Source: Tiliqua scincoides (taxonomy: Eukaryota > Chordata > Lepidosauria > Squamata > Scincidae). From it: DNA of 64,000 nt. The DNA is taken from NCBI RefSeq assembly GCF_035046505.1, contig NC_089821.1, positions 98,278,132 to 98,342,131 on the forward strand, given 5' to 3'. Under the pieces are notes generated by a model. It saw nothing but the letters and a program-made list of their open reading frames with translations, was not told the DNA's origin and searched no databases. Every line of letters starts with the position of its first letter. Position 1 is the first letter of the stretch. The position numbers were made by a program, and so were the translations under genes. Positions 30,426 through 41,300 of this stretch are shown here, piece after piece.

Positions 30426-31937
30426 TTAAAAGAAAAGATACCAAGATAAAACAGATAACTCTGATTCATGGATAAGTTGCTCTGATTGCAACGCAATTCA
30501 CTGAAAGACAAACTCCAAAGTATTAGTTTTAGCTGTATGGGTAAAGATAACCCTGATCTTGGAGGTGTAAAATTATACATGAGTATAGTCCCCATGCAAA
30601 TGTGCATGCCACATACACACTTACCTGCAAAGGTGACTTTAGAGAATATGAGAGTTGGCCACTGAACACAGATACCAGGATTACCATGTAATAAGCATTG
30701 TGTGTGCACTTTCAGGCCCTCAATCACAGCACCTAACTCTCAGAACGTACCTATACTCAAGGCTCTTTCAGACTATTCTTACTTAGATTTCCAGGTATTC
30801 ATTTTTGCTGCCTGCCTGCTTATGTCAGTAAACAGGCACCTGCCAAAACGGCTGGCATACACTAAAACCTTAGCAACAGGTAGGCAACAGTGGTACAGAG
30901 AAGGAACAGGTAACCTACATAAGCAATGGCAGGCAGTGGGGTAGCAAACAGAGAAGGGTAGTGCACAGAGATGTGTCTGACTTCGTTGTGCTTGGGCATT
31001 CCGATGTCCAAATTCAAACACTATCTTGCATGCAGTTATACTGAGAATGCTGAGATACTTTTTGCCACAGTGGAGTTTCATGCAGCAGCTATAGCATAGA
31101 TAGAAGTGATATGCACATGGTTTAGCTCTGTGCACATACACACGCACGCTATATAGCTGGCACAAGTCTGAGCAGCTCCGGGTAGGGCATTCAGATCCAG
31201 GAAGGGATTAGGATACAGTGGAGGCCTACTCTGCCGATTCCGCCTGATCCACCCCTGTTCTGCCCTCCCCTTGGCCAGAAAAACCTCTCCCCGCCTCCTA
31301 TCCACTCTCCTGCCGCTCCTCTGCTGCCTGGCACAAATCTTACTTCAGTGGTTGACGGGGCAGCACAGGCACCAGTGCTGCTTGCTCTCTTGGTGGTACA
31401 AATGTGCTTTACGGTATGTTTGCGACACTCTCAGCTAGTGCAGCAGCCACTGCACTGGTGGAGAAGCCAGTTAGGATTGCACAGTGAGCCTTTCTTACAT
31501 AAAGCACAAACTACCAGAGCTTCCCAGGAGTTATGAATTTCCCACGTACTTAAAAAATGTTGGGTCAAATAAGTAACACAATTTTTGAATTTTGTACCAT
31601 GGCTAGAGGAGGCACACCATAAAAGGAAGAAGATCTGTGGAATAAAAATTCACAGTGGGCTTTCTGTGCTGGCCTGCCTCACAACCATCATCATTTTCAA
31701 TTATTATTAATACAACACTATCAACATGCAGGGTGGTTTACAAAGTACCAGGGGGCAGTTTCTACCTTCACATTCAACAAGGGGACAGAAACAGAGGCAG
31801 AGATAGAATATGCCTTTAGTTCGGTGACATTTTGCCGACTTTGACAAGACTTTTGGTCAATGAAGGAACTGCTTCGTCTTATACACCACATTGGATTAGA
31901 TGTGAATGGAACACAAAACCATTTCCAGATTTGTAAA

Positions 31938-32048
31938 ACGATAACTGTTACCCTGCAGATGCCTGATCTTGTCTGATCTCAGAAGCTAAGCAGGGTCAGG
32001 CCTGGGTAATACTTGGATGGGAGACTGCCTGGGAATACCGGGTGCTGT
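31938..32048 (+). repeat. 5S rRNA-derived sequence (head of a 5S-type SINE), split by a LINE
   Basis: GTCTGATCTCAGAAGCTAAG, CAGGGTCAGGCCTGGGTAAT, ACTTGGATGGGAGACTGCCT and GGGAATACCGGGTGCTGT are near-identical to vertebrate 5S rRNA and include the internal A, intermediate and C boxes. Its end resumes at 32787 (AGGCTT) after the inserted LINE, followed by CTACCATAGTCTTTCAAGAC, a non-5S extension also seen near 36928. A scattered, interrupted single copy with a foreign tail is a SINE, not a 5S gene. Confidence 0.85.
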
Positions 32049-32773
32049 TTGCTGATCTAAATTTATCTCAAGCTTATAAAATTATCAAAGACCACCTTTT
32101 TCTAGCTGAATTCAATACTTTAAAAAATTCTCTTAATTTGACCTGTTCCCCCCTTTCCCTAGGTCTTTTTCCTCAACTTGTTGTTGCCACTTCAAACTAT
32201 TTTTTTCACCTCACTAATCCTAGACTGAAGAGAGCCTTCATGCTCGCTAGACTCAACATATTTCCCTCAGCTGTTCATTATGGTCGTTTCATGCGAGTTC
32301 CTCGCGAGAAACGATTATGTTTATTCTGTGGGGAGACCCCGGATACTCTTTTACATATTTTGCTTTTTTGTCCCTCTCATGACTCCCATCGTAGGATTTA
32401 TTTAGAATCCTGGATTTCTAATTTCCCCCCTCAGGTATCACCCCTTCCCCAGTTGTTGGAAGACTCTATTGCTCCCTTGACGTATTCAGTGGCTAGTTTC
32501 CTGGCCTATATATTACAAAAAACGCCGGACTTTAGTTCTATAAAATCTTCTTTAAAATTTTTGTAGTCACCTTTCGCTATCTAATACCTGTTTTACTTAA
32601 AGGATAAGGTTGTCCCTTCTGGCTCCTTTTCTTTCTAGACCCTATTTCTTTTTTCTCTATTTAGTTTTCCTGAACTAGTCTAGTGGATAACGGTTGTATT
32701 GTTCCACTTTGTTGTCAGTTGTCTGCTGTAATATTTATAATGCCAATAAAGGTTAACTAACTAACTAACTAAC
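32049..32773 (+). mobile_element. 5'-truncated LINE with intact C-terminal ORF piece
   Basis: It lies between 13-bp duplications TACCGGGTGCTGT at 32036-32048 and 32774-32786. About 170 codons remain open up to the stop at 32566, carrying RLCLFCGETPDTLLHILLFC, a C-terminal zinc-finger motif (C-x2-C...H...C) found in several non-LTR reverse transcriptase proteins. The 3' UTR ends AATGCCAATAAAGGTTAAC with short TAAC repeats instead of poly(A). The clade is uncertain. The uninterrupted frame and near-exact duplication suggest a fairly recent insertion. Confidence 0.85.
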
Positions 32774-32786
32774 TACCGGGTGCTGT

Positions 32787-32830
32787 AGGCTTCTACCATA
32801 GTCTTTCAAGACTAAAGGTTGCCAACCAAT
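32787..32830 (+). repeat. 5S-type SINE, remainder after the LINE insertion
   Basis: AGGCTTCTACCATAGTCTTT and CAAGACTAAAGGTTGCCAACC continue the 5S-derived unit. The same module occurs in antisense at 36928-36960. Confidence 0.7.
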
Positions 32831-32864
32831 GAATGAACTGCTATTATTACTATGTTTCAGTGTA

Positions 32865-32897
32865 TGCCAATAAAGGTTAAATGAAATGAAATGAAAA
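32865..32897 (+). mobile_element. 33-bp LINE insertion with 16-bp target duplication
   Basis: The insert is TGCCAATAAAGGTTAA followed by ATGAA repeats, the same 3' end as the LINE at 32049-32773. The 16-base ACTATGTTTCAGTGTA flanks it exactly at 32849-32864 and 32898-32913. Confidence 0.88.
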
Positions 32898-33066
32898 ACT
32901 ATGTTTCAGTGTAATAACTGTAGCAAATTTATTTAGCCTAGTGAAACGATTAAAATTAATCAAGCTCTTAATGCAAGTAGCAATCTGTACTATCTGGTCA
33001 TGTCTTGCAGTTGTCATCATGTTACCTATGCTCTTCTAGCATGGCATAGTAACTGCCCTGGTCTTA

Positions 33067-33653
33067 GAGCCCAATCCTGAGTTCTGCGCACCGGCTTACC
33101 ACTGGTGTGCACTGTCGCAAATGTGCTGTAAGGCATTTTTGCAAGCCCTAATGCCAGGTAAGCACCTGTGCTAGCCCAGTGCTGGCCGGCGCTGGGCTAG
33201 CGCCAGGCGAATGCCTGGCCTCTGCTGCTTGGTGGTCGCACAGACCGCCAAGCAGCAGAGAGGAAAGCGGGGTGTGGGGGGAGGTGGGAAGGAGGCATTC
33301 CAGGGAGACAGGAGGCAGGCATTGGGTGGGGAAAGAGCTGGGAGTAGGCGTGACGGGAAGATGGGAGGCAGAGAGAGTGCAGGGGGAAGCCTGCTGGGGG
33401 GAGGGAGTGGGGAGGCAGGGAGGCTTCGCTCCACCGGATCCTGAGCCTCCATTTTGGGCTCACCACCCAATACAAAGGCTTTTACCTCACCGAGTAGCCC
33501 CATTGCAAGGCTACTCCCTTTACTTGGTGGAAGGGGACGAAAGTCCCCTTCTCCTGAGGTGCCACCCGTGGCTGCCTTGAGTGCGCAGGATATGGAGCAG
33601 CCATTTTCAGTGCTGCCGCAGCCGTGCACCCCAGGCAGCTCAGGATTGGGCTC
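33067..33653. mobile_element. Long GC-rich Harbinger-like element, 587 bp, TTA duplication
   Basis: TTA at 33064-33066 and 33654-33656. Ends GAGCCCAATCCTGAG and CTCAGGATTGGGCTC are perfect inverted repeats. The interior holds a TCTGCTGCTTGGTGGTC / GACCGCCAAGCAGCAGA palindrome (33221-33259) and a CTGCCTTGAGTGCGCAGGAT block shared in reverse with 40660-41300. ORFs of 133-152 codons inside are artefacts. Confidence 0.85.
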
Positions 33654-33934
33654 TTATACTCCACAAATCAGCTTATCTATGGACAAAAGTTTTAAAAATC
33701 AAGAAATTTAGCTCCTTTGCCTTATATTCGTCACTGACATAAATTACCCAAAAATCAGGCTGATGCAATCCATTAACCCAAATGTGATTGCATGGGCACC
33801 CACTTCCTTTCATGCATTACACTTATTCATGAAAGTTTAATCACACTGGGAGAGAAGAGTCTCCTCCCTAGAAAATATCCATCTCTTTCCCAGGCTCCAT
33901 CTCCTAGTGTCTTCCATCAATCCATCTCCTAGTG

Positions 33935-34459
<525 letters not shown>

Positions 34460-36555
34460 CTAAGAGAGAAATGCAAATAGTCAGCAGTCCAAATATTTGG
34501 TAAGATCCAAGCTTCAGATCACTTCATGCAGTAGTCCAAAAGGCATCAAAGGACACAGAACCTTACCTGCCTACAGTTATTTCACCTACTTAGGCACTTC
34601 CATGCTATCTTTGTTAAAGCAGAAAAGAATGGCAAGAAATGTGGTGGACTATATTTGAATAATGAAACTTATCAAATGGACAAGAGAGTCTTTTTTTCTA
34701 CAGTCACCTTAAATAATTGTGACAGTTAATCATTCCATACTTACATTGCTCACTCAGTGTGCGGTTCCTAGAATATTAAACTGAAATGAACTTTACACCT
34801 GGTTGTCAGCAAAGGATAAGCTTCAGAGAACTGAGAATGAATATTTGACAAGGACAGACTATATGCTGTTAAAGACTTGATAAACAGTACAGCTTAAGTA
34901 CTGATGTCAAGGGTAAAACCAGACCCTTTCCTTAAACCCAGTTATAACCTGCTGGTTCTGCACTTTTTCAGCTCCTCCCCTCTTCACTTACTAGAAATGA
35001 GCCATGTTAGTTCCTCTTTGACTCCCCCTCCTGCTTCCTTGCCCACTTTCTGTTCTACCATTGACTAGAGATCCTAAATGACTCCTTTCTCCTGTGTTTT
35101 TTTCATTGGCACCTCCTGAAATTGACCAGAACCCTTCCTGAAGTTCAGTCACTCTCTACTCCTCTCTTCTACTGTTAATGCACCATTCGGCCTAATTTTC
35201 TTTGTTCTCTTGAATCTGCCAGCCTGGAAAGGACTCCGTCCTGTCCCCGCACCCCCCAAGAATACAGGTAGCCTAATACAATTGGACTAACATGTGGTAC
35301 ACTGTTTTCTACCTTAATATAATAAAAATCCTTTAAAATGCCTCTCTCCAGCAGTGGTCAGTTTCCAGAAAAGATCTCAGACTGACTAGTAATTAAAAAC
35401 CTAATTGGTAAAATTGGAAAGCCTCATACCAAACAGGCATTTTTAAAAGAAAAAAAGTCAGGGCTGTCTTGCGTTGCAGGCAAGGGTCAACTACACGTTT
35501 GACTGAATGCATAATGTGGCCCTGCTGTGTTTTGGTTTTATTTTGTAAGTAGTACAGGAGGGGTCTTAAAGTGGGGCTAAACCATGACGGGTGTTTGGGG
35601 GACTAGCAGTATGTCCCTGTCACAGCTCCAATTCTAATTGCAACCCTTCCTCTATTGTAAAAAAGCCTCCCATTTTCTTGCAATGAAAGTTTCTCTCCCC
35701 ACCAATAAAAACAGGGCATGGGAGGGGTGCATTCTGGATCTGAACCAGGTGAAAGTCCCCCTAATCCTTGCGATGGTTTCACCCCATTGCAATATCTCTC
35801 TGCACAATTTCCGAAATAAAAATTAAAAACATTGGGCCACATCAGGCAATTGGGTTAACTTGTCATTTGGCCCTATGCTTCTAAGTGGCACCTTCTTGCA
35901 GATTTGGTCACAACTGGACCAGTATATATACAGTACATGCATACCACCAAAACTGTCTTAAGACCCTTCTAGGCAGACAGAATTTAATGAAAGTTACTAT
36001 TGACATTATAGACATTAACAGGATTGCACTGTAAGGCAACCTCTACTGCCATGTCATCTGGGAGGTTTTCCAAACTAAAAAATGTTGTGATATCAAAATA
36101 TACCTGACTTTCCTCTCATTTGCTCAGTTGGGGTCTTACAGCACCCAGGGGCATTCCAAAGTTGCTTTCTGAAAAAGAGCCCTTAGATCTAATGAAAGCG
36201 GACAGGGTTGCCAGCCAAAGGCAATGGATAAGACTGCTTTTATATAGGATTTCCTGGGGTGAGCGCCTTTAGATTGTGCTGCAAGGGCATAGAGCATTCA
36301 CCACAGGAATACTGCAGAGAAGCTAACAAGTAGACTGGCTCTGATTTAGCTCTGAATTTGTCAATTTGACATCCCTTCTTTTCCTTTTTATGCCTCTTGT
36401 CAATCCTTGGAGGCAGTCCTATTTAAAACCATCTCCGTTTTGATTTTTTTTAACACGAAAACTCTCACACATCCATCATTGTTCAAGTGATTATTTAAAA
36501 AGTTCCCATAAATAATCTTTTTTTCTTTTCCAAGAACACCTTTGTTTCCACCTTC
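34460..36555 (-). other. CCDC148: CCDC148 intron segment
   Basis: No exon or clear repeat recognised. Confidence 0.6.
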
Positions 36556-36927
36556 TTCTAGTCCAGGGGTGTCCAAATATTTTGGCAGGAGGGCCACATC
36601 ATCTCTCTGACACTGCGTTGGGAGCCGGGGGGGGGGGGGGAGAATCACCGCAGGCATCCGCCCATAAGTCGATCCCACAGATAAGTCGAATGCAGGCTCT
36701 GATGGGATTTTATATGACCCTCGGATAAGTCAGGGGTTAAACTTAGGGGGTGTCTGAGTCTGACTAATTTTGTCTGATTTTACCCAAGCCAGATACTGAA
36801 AAATAACCTACCAGTAATTGTTACCTAAGAACTGTACAGTCACTAAATTATTTAAAACATGTATTTAAAACACAGTATACATTCATAGTATACATACATA
36901 GTATATATACATCTATACGTACATAGT

Positions 36928-37040
36928 ATGTTGGCAACCTTCTGTCTCGAAAGACTACGCTCTGAAAGGTGGTTCTGGAACAGCATCTAGTGTGGCTAAA
37001 AAGGCCAATTTGGGAGTGACAATCCCTTCCACACTGGGAG
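36928..37040 (-). repeat. 5S-SINE-associated module, antisense
   Basis: TTGGCAACCTTCTGTCTCGAAAG mirrors the tail at 32787-32830, then runs on into AGGTGGTTCTGGAACAGC and GACAATCCCTTCCACACTGG, a module I have seen repeatedly in squamate sequence. Confidence 0.55.
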
Positions 37041-37620
37041 TATACATGTATGTATAGTATAGTATACTATAGTATATATATATACTATATATAGTATACT
37101 ATAGTATACTATAGTATACATATATATATATATATATAGTATACTATAGTATATATATATACTATATATATGTATGTATGTATATACATATATATATATA
37201 CTATATACATATATACTATATGTATATGTATAGTATAGTATATATACTATATGTATATGTATAGTATAGTATATATACTATATATATAGTATATATATAT
37301 ACTATATGTATATATATATGTATGTATATACAGTATATACATATATATGTATGTATGTATACATATATTTACATATATATGTATACATATATACATATAC
37401 ACATATACATACATATATGTATATACATATATATGTATGTATATATATACGTATGTATATATAGTATATATAGTATATATAGTATAGTATAGTATACTAT
37501 GTATGTATACATACATACATACACTATTTTAATACTGTTTTTGCTATACTATGTATACATTTTGCTATGTATACTATATATACTATGTATACTATATATA
37601 CTATGTACTATGTATAAATA
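37040..37620. repeat. TA/TATG-rich satellite with many small palindromes
   Basis: About 580 bases of TATA, TATG, TACA and AGTATACT units with no fixed period. An apparent 89-codon tyrosine/isoleucine ORF in it is meaningless. Confidence 0.95.
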
Positions 37621-37759
37621 GTATAGCAAAAACAGTATTAAAAATAGTCTCTAATTTATTAAAAACTATGATCTATCTCATAGATCATAAGATACATTTT
37701 TAATCACTAATTTTTAAAATTGTATTCTCAACAACCATTTGTAAACACTATCAGAGTAA

Positions 37760-37849
37760 GGCAACAATCCCATCCACACTTTCCTGGGAGTAAGCCTCAT
37801 TGACTTTAATGGGACTTACTTCTGAGTAGACAAGCCTAGGATTGGGCTC
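37760..37849. mobile_element. 90-bp palindromic MITE, TAA duplication
   Basis: TAA at 37757-37759 and 37850-37852. The core GGGAGTAAGCCTCATTGAC / AATGGGACTTACTTCTGAG is inverted. Ends are GGCAACAATCCC and CTAGGATTGGGCTC. Same length as 50265-50354 and 50358-50447. Confidence 0.85.
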
Positions 37850-38187
37850 TAAGTACACTGGAAACAGCATCCCAGTAGAACCATTAATGAAATCCTCCTT
37901 TAAAGTGCCCAGTGCCTTAAGCCAAAGGCTCTACTTAGAACACACAACACACAACTGGGAGTGTGCAATTTAGTTCGCAGTAGAGAGACAAGCAACAAGG
38001 AGTGACTGAGCAAGTGCAGCTGCACATATTTCCACCTGATTTACTTGGAAGCAGACCCTCTGTGGAGGAAGGGCAGTGGTGCCTCCCGGCCTCACGTGGA
38101 GTTCCTGGCAGCTACACCTCCTGCCAGTCTGCACCCAGCCGCTCCCCTCATCATTCCTGGAGCCAGAGGAGCCAGGGCATGCAGGGC

Positions 38188-38838
38188 AGTCACCCAGGCA
38201 GACGAAGGGGGCCATTTGCACCTGGGTGGGGGGGGGACTTAGTAGGAGGATGGGCAGCTGTGCCTCCCCCCAGCCTGTAGCCGGCCGGTTGTACCTGGAG
38301 CCTCAGAGGAGCCCTGGAGGGGGCAGGGCATGTGAGGGCAGCCTACCAGCGATGCTCCCTCGCCTCTCACAGCTCTCCGTCTACATTCCCTGCAACAGTC
38401 CCGCTGCCTGCGGGGGCAGGGAGCGGAGTGGGTGCGTCCTGGCTACTGCCGCTGCTCGATGGACCGATGGAGAGCAGGGAGCACTTGGGGAATGACCTGC
38501 ACTGCCCCACGGCTGCAGTAAGCAGGGAGGGAGGTGCCAGGGAGCACCACACAGGGAGCAGCACAGGACGATCCCCGTGCACTCCCTGCCCTTCGTTGGT
38601 GTGGCGGCGGCAGCCAGGACGCCCCCGCTCTGCTCCCTACCCCTGCAGGTGGCAGGACTGTGACGGGATGTGTGCGTGGAGGGCTCTGAGAGGGTGTGGG
38701 GGAGCGCCAGTGAGCAGGCTGACGGGTTCCAGGCACGACAGGCAGGGTGCAGGCTGGGGGGAGGCGCAGCTGCCCATCCTCCTACCAAGCCCCCCCATGC
38801 AAATGGCCCCCTTGTCCCCTCCACCTACTGGGTGACTG
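38188..38838. repeat. GC-rich foldback (long imperfect inverted repeat)
   Basis: The left arm 38188-38460 and right arm 38590-38838 are reverse complements over most of their length: GTCACCCAGGC / GGGTGAC at the outside, GGGGGCCATTTGCA / GCAAATGGCCCCC, GGAGGATGGGCAGCTG / GCAGCTGCCCATCCTCC, and GGGAGCGGAGTGGGTGCGTCC / GGACGCCCCCGCTCTGCTCCC. The loop is about 130 bases. The 139-167 codon ORFs on both strands are by-products. Confidence 0.85.
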
Positions 38839-39944
38839 CGGAGATAAGACGAGGGGGTGATTCTCCTGTGAGCTTGGGGCACAAATTTATGGTATCTACG
38901 GTAATTTACATTTCAAATTTGAATAAATTTACATAAATGAATTTATTAGAGATGGAACTTATATGAATGAATGAAGGTCTTGCAGTAGCTCAAGGCCTAT
39001 AAAAGGCCTTGCACAAAGCAAGGCCAGCCTTTCCTTCACTGCTGCATCACAGATGTGAAACAGCAAGTAGTGGAGGGAGCCCTCATCCCACAGCTCAGGT
39101 GAGAGGTCAAACAGTTGTCCTCATGCTGAGAACAGTTGCGTTGGGCCAGCACGGGCTTCAGCAAGTCTCCAGAGGCTCACTGGAGACTGGGGGCTCCCCG
39201 AGGGCCTGACTGGGAGCCCCCAAGGGCCACAAGTGGCCCCCGGGCCAGGGTTTGGGCACCCCTGTTCTAGTCCAATAATTCTTCCAGCAATTCCTGTGTT
39301 TGAAAGAAGCTATCTTTAGAATCCTTTAGAAATGTTTTCATTTAAGAATATGGGAAGATCCCTTCCATGGTTTTGCAAATGTAGATGACAGCTTTAGAAA
39401 ATGCACCACTTTATAGACAGGGCATTTAGATTGCCATGCCACCACTACAAAGAAACAGGTAGCCTGAGCCTTGATTTTTCTATGTCAAGTCCAGCAGCAT
39501 CCCAGGTTCGCTCTTCCCTGTGATGCAGAATGCACCAGGTTGTCTAGACAGTTTTTATGCTGCAGGATTTGTTGTCATGCAGCATATGTAGACATGGGCT
39601 AATGGTGTTTAGGGAGAAAGAAAACTAGCAAAGGCTCTGCGTATAAATCAATCTGAAGCTGAGCACAGTTGCTGACATATCTAATCAAGTGACTAATGCA
39701 CGAAAAAATACCAAGGAGTGAGCCAGAGAGCAGAAGGAATGTGTTGGTTTTTTTTTTCCTTCTGGGAACAGATACTGTTTATATCTGTTTTAAGGAACAG
39801 ATAACAAGATGGTTTGAATGGTTCCAATAAGTAAATACACAGTGAGATCAATATTGCAAAGCATAGGCATCCTGCCACTTGGGGCTGAAGGGATATGAAG
39901 GGCTAAGGCACAATTTGATTAAGACCAAAACCATGAAACTGTTA

Positions 39945-40145
39945 GCGTGCAATCCTAACCCCTTATGTCAGTTCTTTCCAACACAGACATAAGGGTAGTG
40001 CAGCTCCAAGGTAAGAGAACAAACATTCTCTTACTTTGAGGAGGCCTCTGTGAGTGCCACCAAACTGCAGGATGCAGTACATGTCCCATTGGCACTGCTA
40101 TGCCAGTGCTGGAAAGTATTGACACAAGAGGTTAGGATTGCTTCC
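39945..40145. mobile_element. Harbinger-like MITE, 201 bp, TTA duplication
   Basis: TTA at 39942-39944 and 40146-40148. Ends GCGTGCAATCCTAACCCC and GAGGTTAGGATTGCTTCC. Interior as in the 820 family. Confidence 0.82.
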
Positions 40146-40659
40146 TTAATTGATAAGAACTATGGATTTAAAATGTGGATTTTTTTAAAAAATAGAAACT
40201 GTCTCCTTTGAAAGGATAGCATGCATAAAGGGAATTTATGGTGGGTTTATTTTTTTTAATTCAAGCAATCCAATCAAGTTTTAAATGATTTGTCTGTTAT
40301 TTTGACATTAAAATCCATTAAGTTTCATATCCTTCAAAATATCTCCTGTATTAAGATACTGTAATTGTAATTTCTTTTTATAAAATTTGATTTTTTTAAA
40401 AATTCTACAACCGTTCACATTTGTCAATTATAATCATTCACAAACATAAAGTACAATATTGAAAATTTACAATTATGCTTACACAGGGCATCTCAAATAA
40501 TCAACCTCTAAATTCAAGATTATAAAACAGAAAATCATTAATATCTACTATCTAAATTTAGTTTTCAAAAACTGAATTAGAGGAAACCCATTTCCCGTCC
40601 CGCCCCCCCGATTCTGTTCATTATTTCTGTCTCAAAGTTCAATGTCTTCTGTCAATTTA

Positions 40660-41300
40660 CAGCCCAATCCTGAGCTGCCCAGGGTGTATGGCTGTGGTGG
40701 TGCCAAAAATGGCTGCTGCCATATCCTGCACACTTCAGGCAGCCGCCAGCGTCTCCTCAGGAGAAGGGAATGTTATCCCCTTCCCCTGGGTAAAGAGAGC
40801 AGCCCCACAATGGGGCTACTCAATTCACCACCAACCAAAAGGTCAGTGGTGAATCAAGTGCCTCGGTGTCGGGCGGTGAGCCTGACGCAGAGGCTTTAGA
40901 TCTGGTGGAGGGTTGCTCTACTCGTCCCACCTCCCTCCCTCCCTCTCTCCCTGCTCCAGTCCCCAGCACACCTCTCCCCACCCTCTGCCCGCCTCTCGCC
41001 TCCCCGTAATGCCTCCTCCCTGTCCTCTGCTCGCCCTCCACTCACCTCCCCTATTCCCCCTCCCCAGAACGCCTCCTCCCCACCTCCCCCACATCCCCGC
41101 TTCCCTCTCTGCTGCTTGGTGGTCCATGTGACTGCCAAGCGGTGGAGGTCAGGTGCCCGCCTGGCGGCAGCCCAGTACTAACCAGTGCTGGGCTACCACT
41201 GGCATTCACCTGGTGATAGGGCCCACAAATGTGCCTTATGCCATGTTTGTGACAGTGCGTGCTGGCGGTGAGCCAGCATGCTGAGCCCTGGATTGGGCTC
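40660..41300. mobile_element. Long GC-rich Harbinger-like element, 641 bp, inverted relative to 33067
   Basis: Ends CAGCCCAATCCTGAGC and CTGGATTGGGCTC, with TTA before and TCA after. Blocks (CTGCCATATCCTGCACACTT, TCCTCAGGAGAAGG, AATGGGGCTACTC, TGCTTGGTGGTCC) occur in reverse complement in 33067-33653, so the two copies are head-to-head around a CCDC148 exon. Confidence 0.8.

Larger units (their letters stand above)
36564..39264. mobile_element. hAT element enlarged by nested insertions, perfect 8-bp duplication TTCTAGTC
   Basis: The duplications are at 36556-36563 and 39265-39272. The arms 36564-36640 and about 38902-39264 are the 7973-family MITE in reverse. Between them is about 2.25 kb of other material: an element with GAGAATCACC / GGTGATTCTC ends (about 36640-38901) containing a 5S-SINE module (36928-37040), a TA-rich satellite (37040-37620), a 90-bp MITE (37760-37849) and a GC-rich foldback (38188-38838). 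Confidence 0.88.

Noticed and set aside
31938-32048. Functional 5S rRNA gene
   Set aside because: Diverged 5' end, single copy, foreign 3' tail and interrupted by a LINE; no T-run terminator after the 5S part.
32042-32566. 174-codon ORF as a host gene
   Set aside because: Its first codons lie in the 5S-derived duplication, it has a C-terminal LINE zinc-finger motif and it is bounded by target duplications.
33171-33629. 152- and 133-codon ORFs on opposite strands
   Set aside because: They lie wholly within a GC-rich Harbinger-like element; proline/glycine-rich low-complexity translations.
37247-37516. 89-codon tyrosine/isoleucine ORF
   Set aside because: Pure translation of the TA-rich satellite.
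38076-38882. Overlapping 97-167 codon ORFs as a gene or a CpG-island promoter
   Set aside because: They occur on both strands of a GC-rich foldback inside a transposon and have no protein family features.
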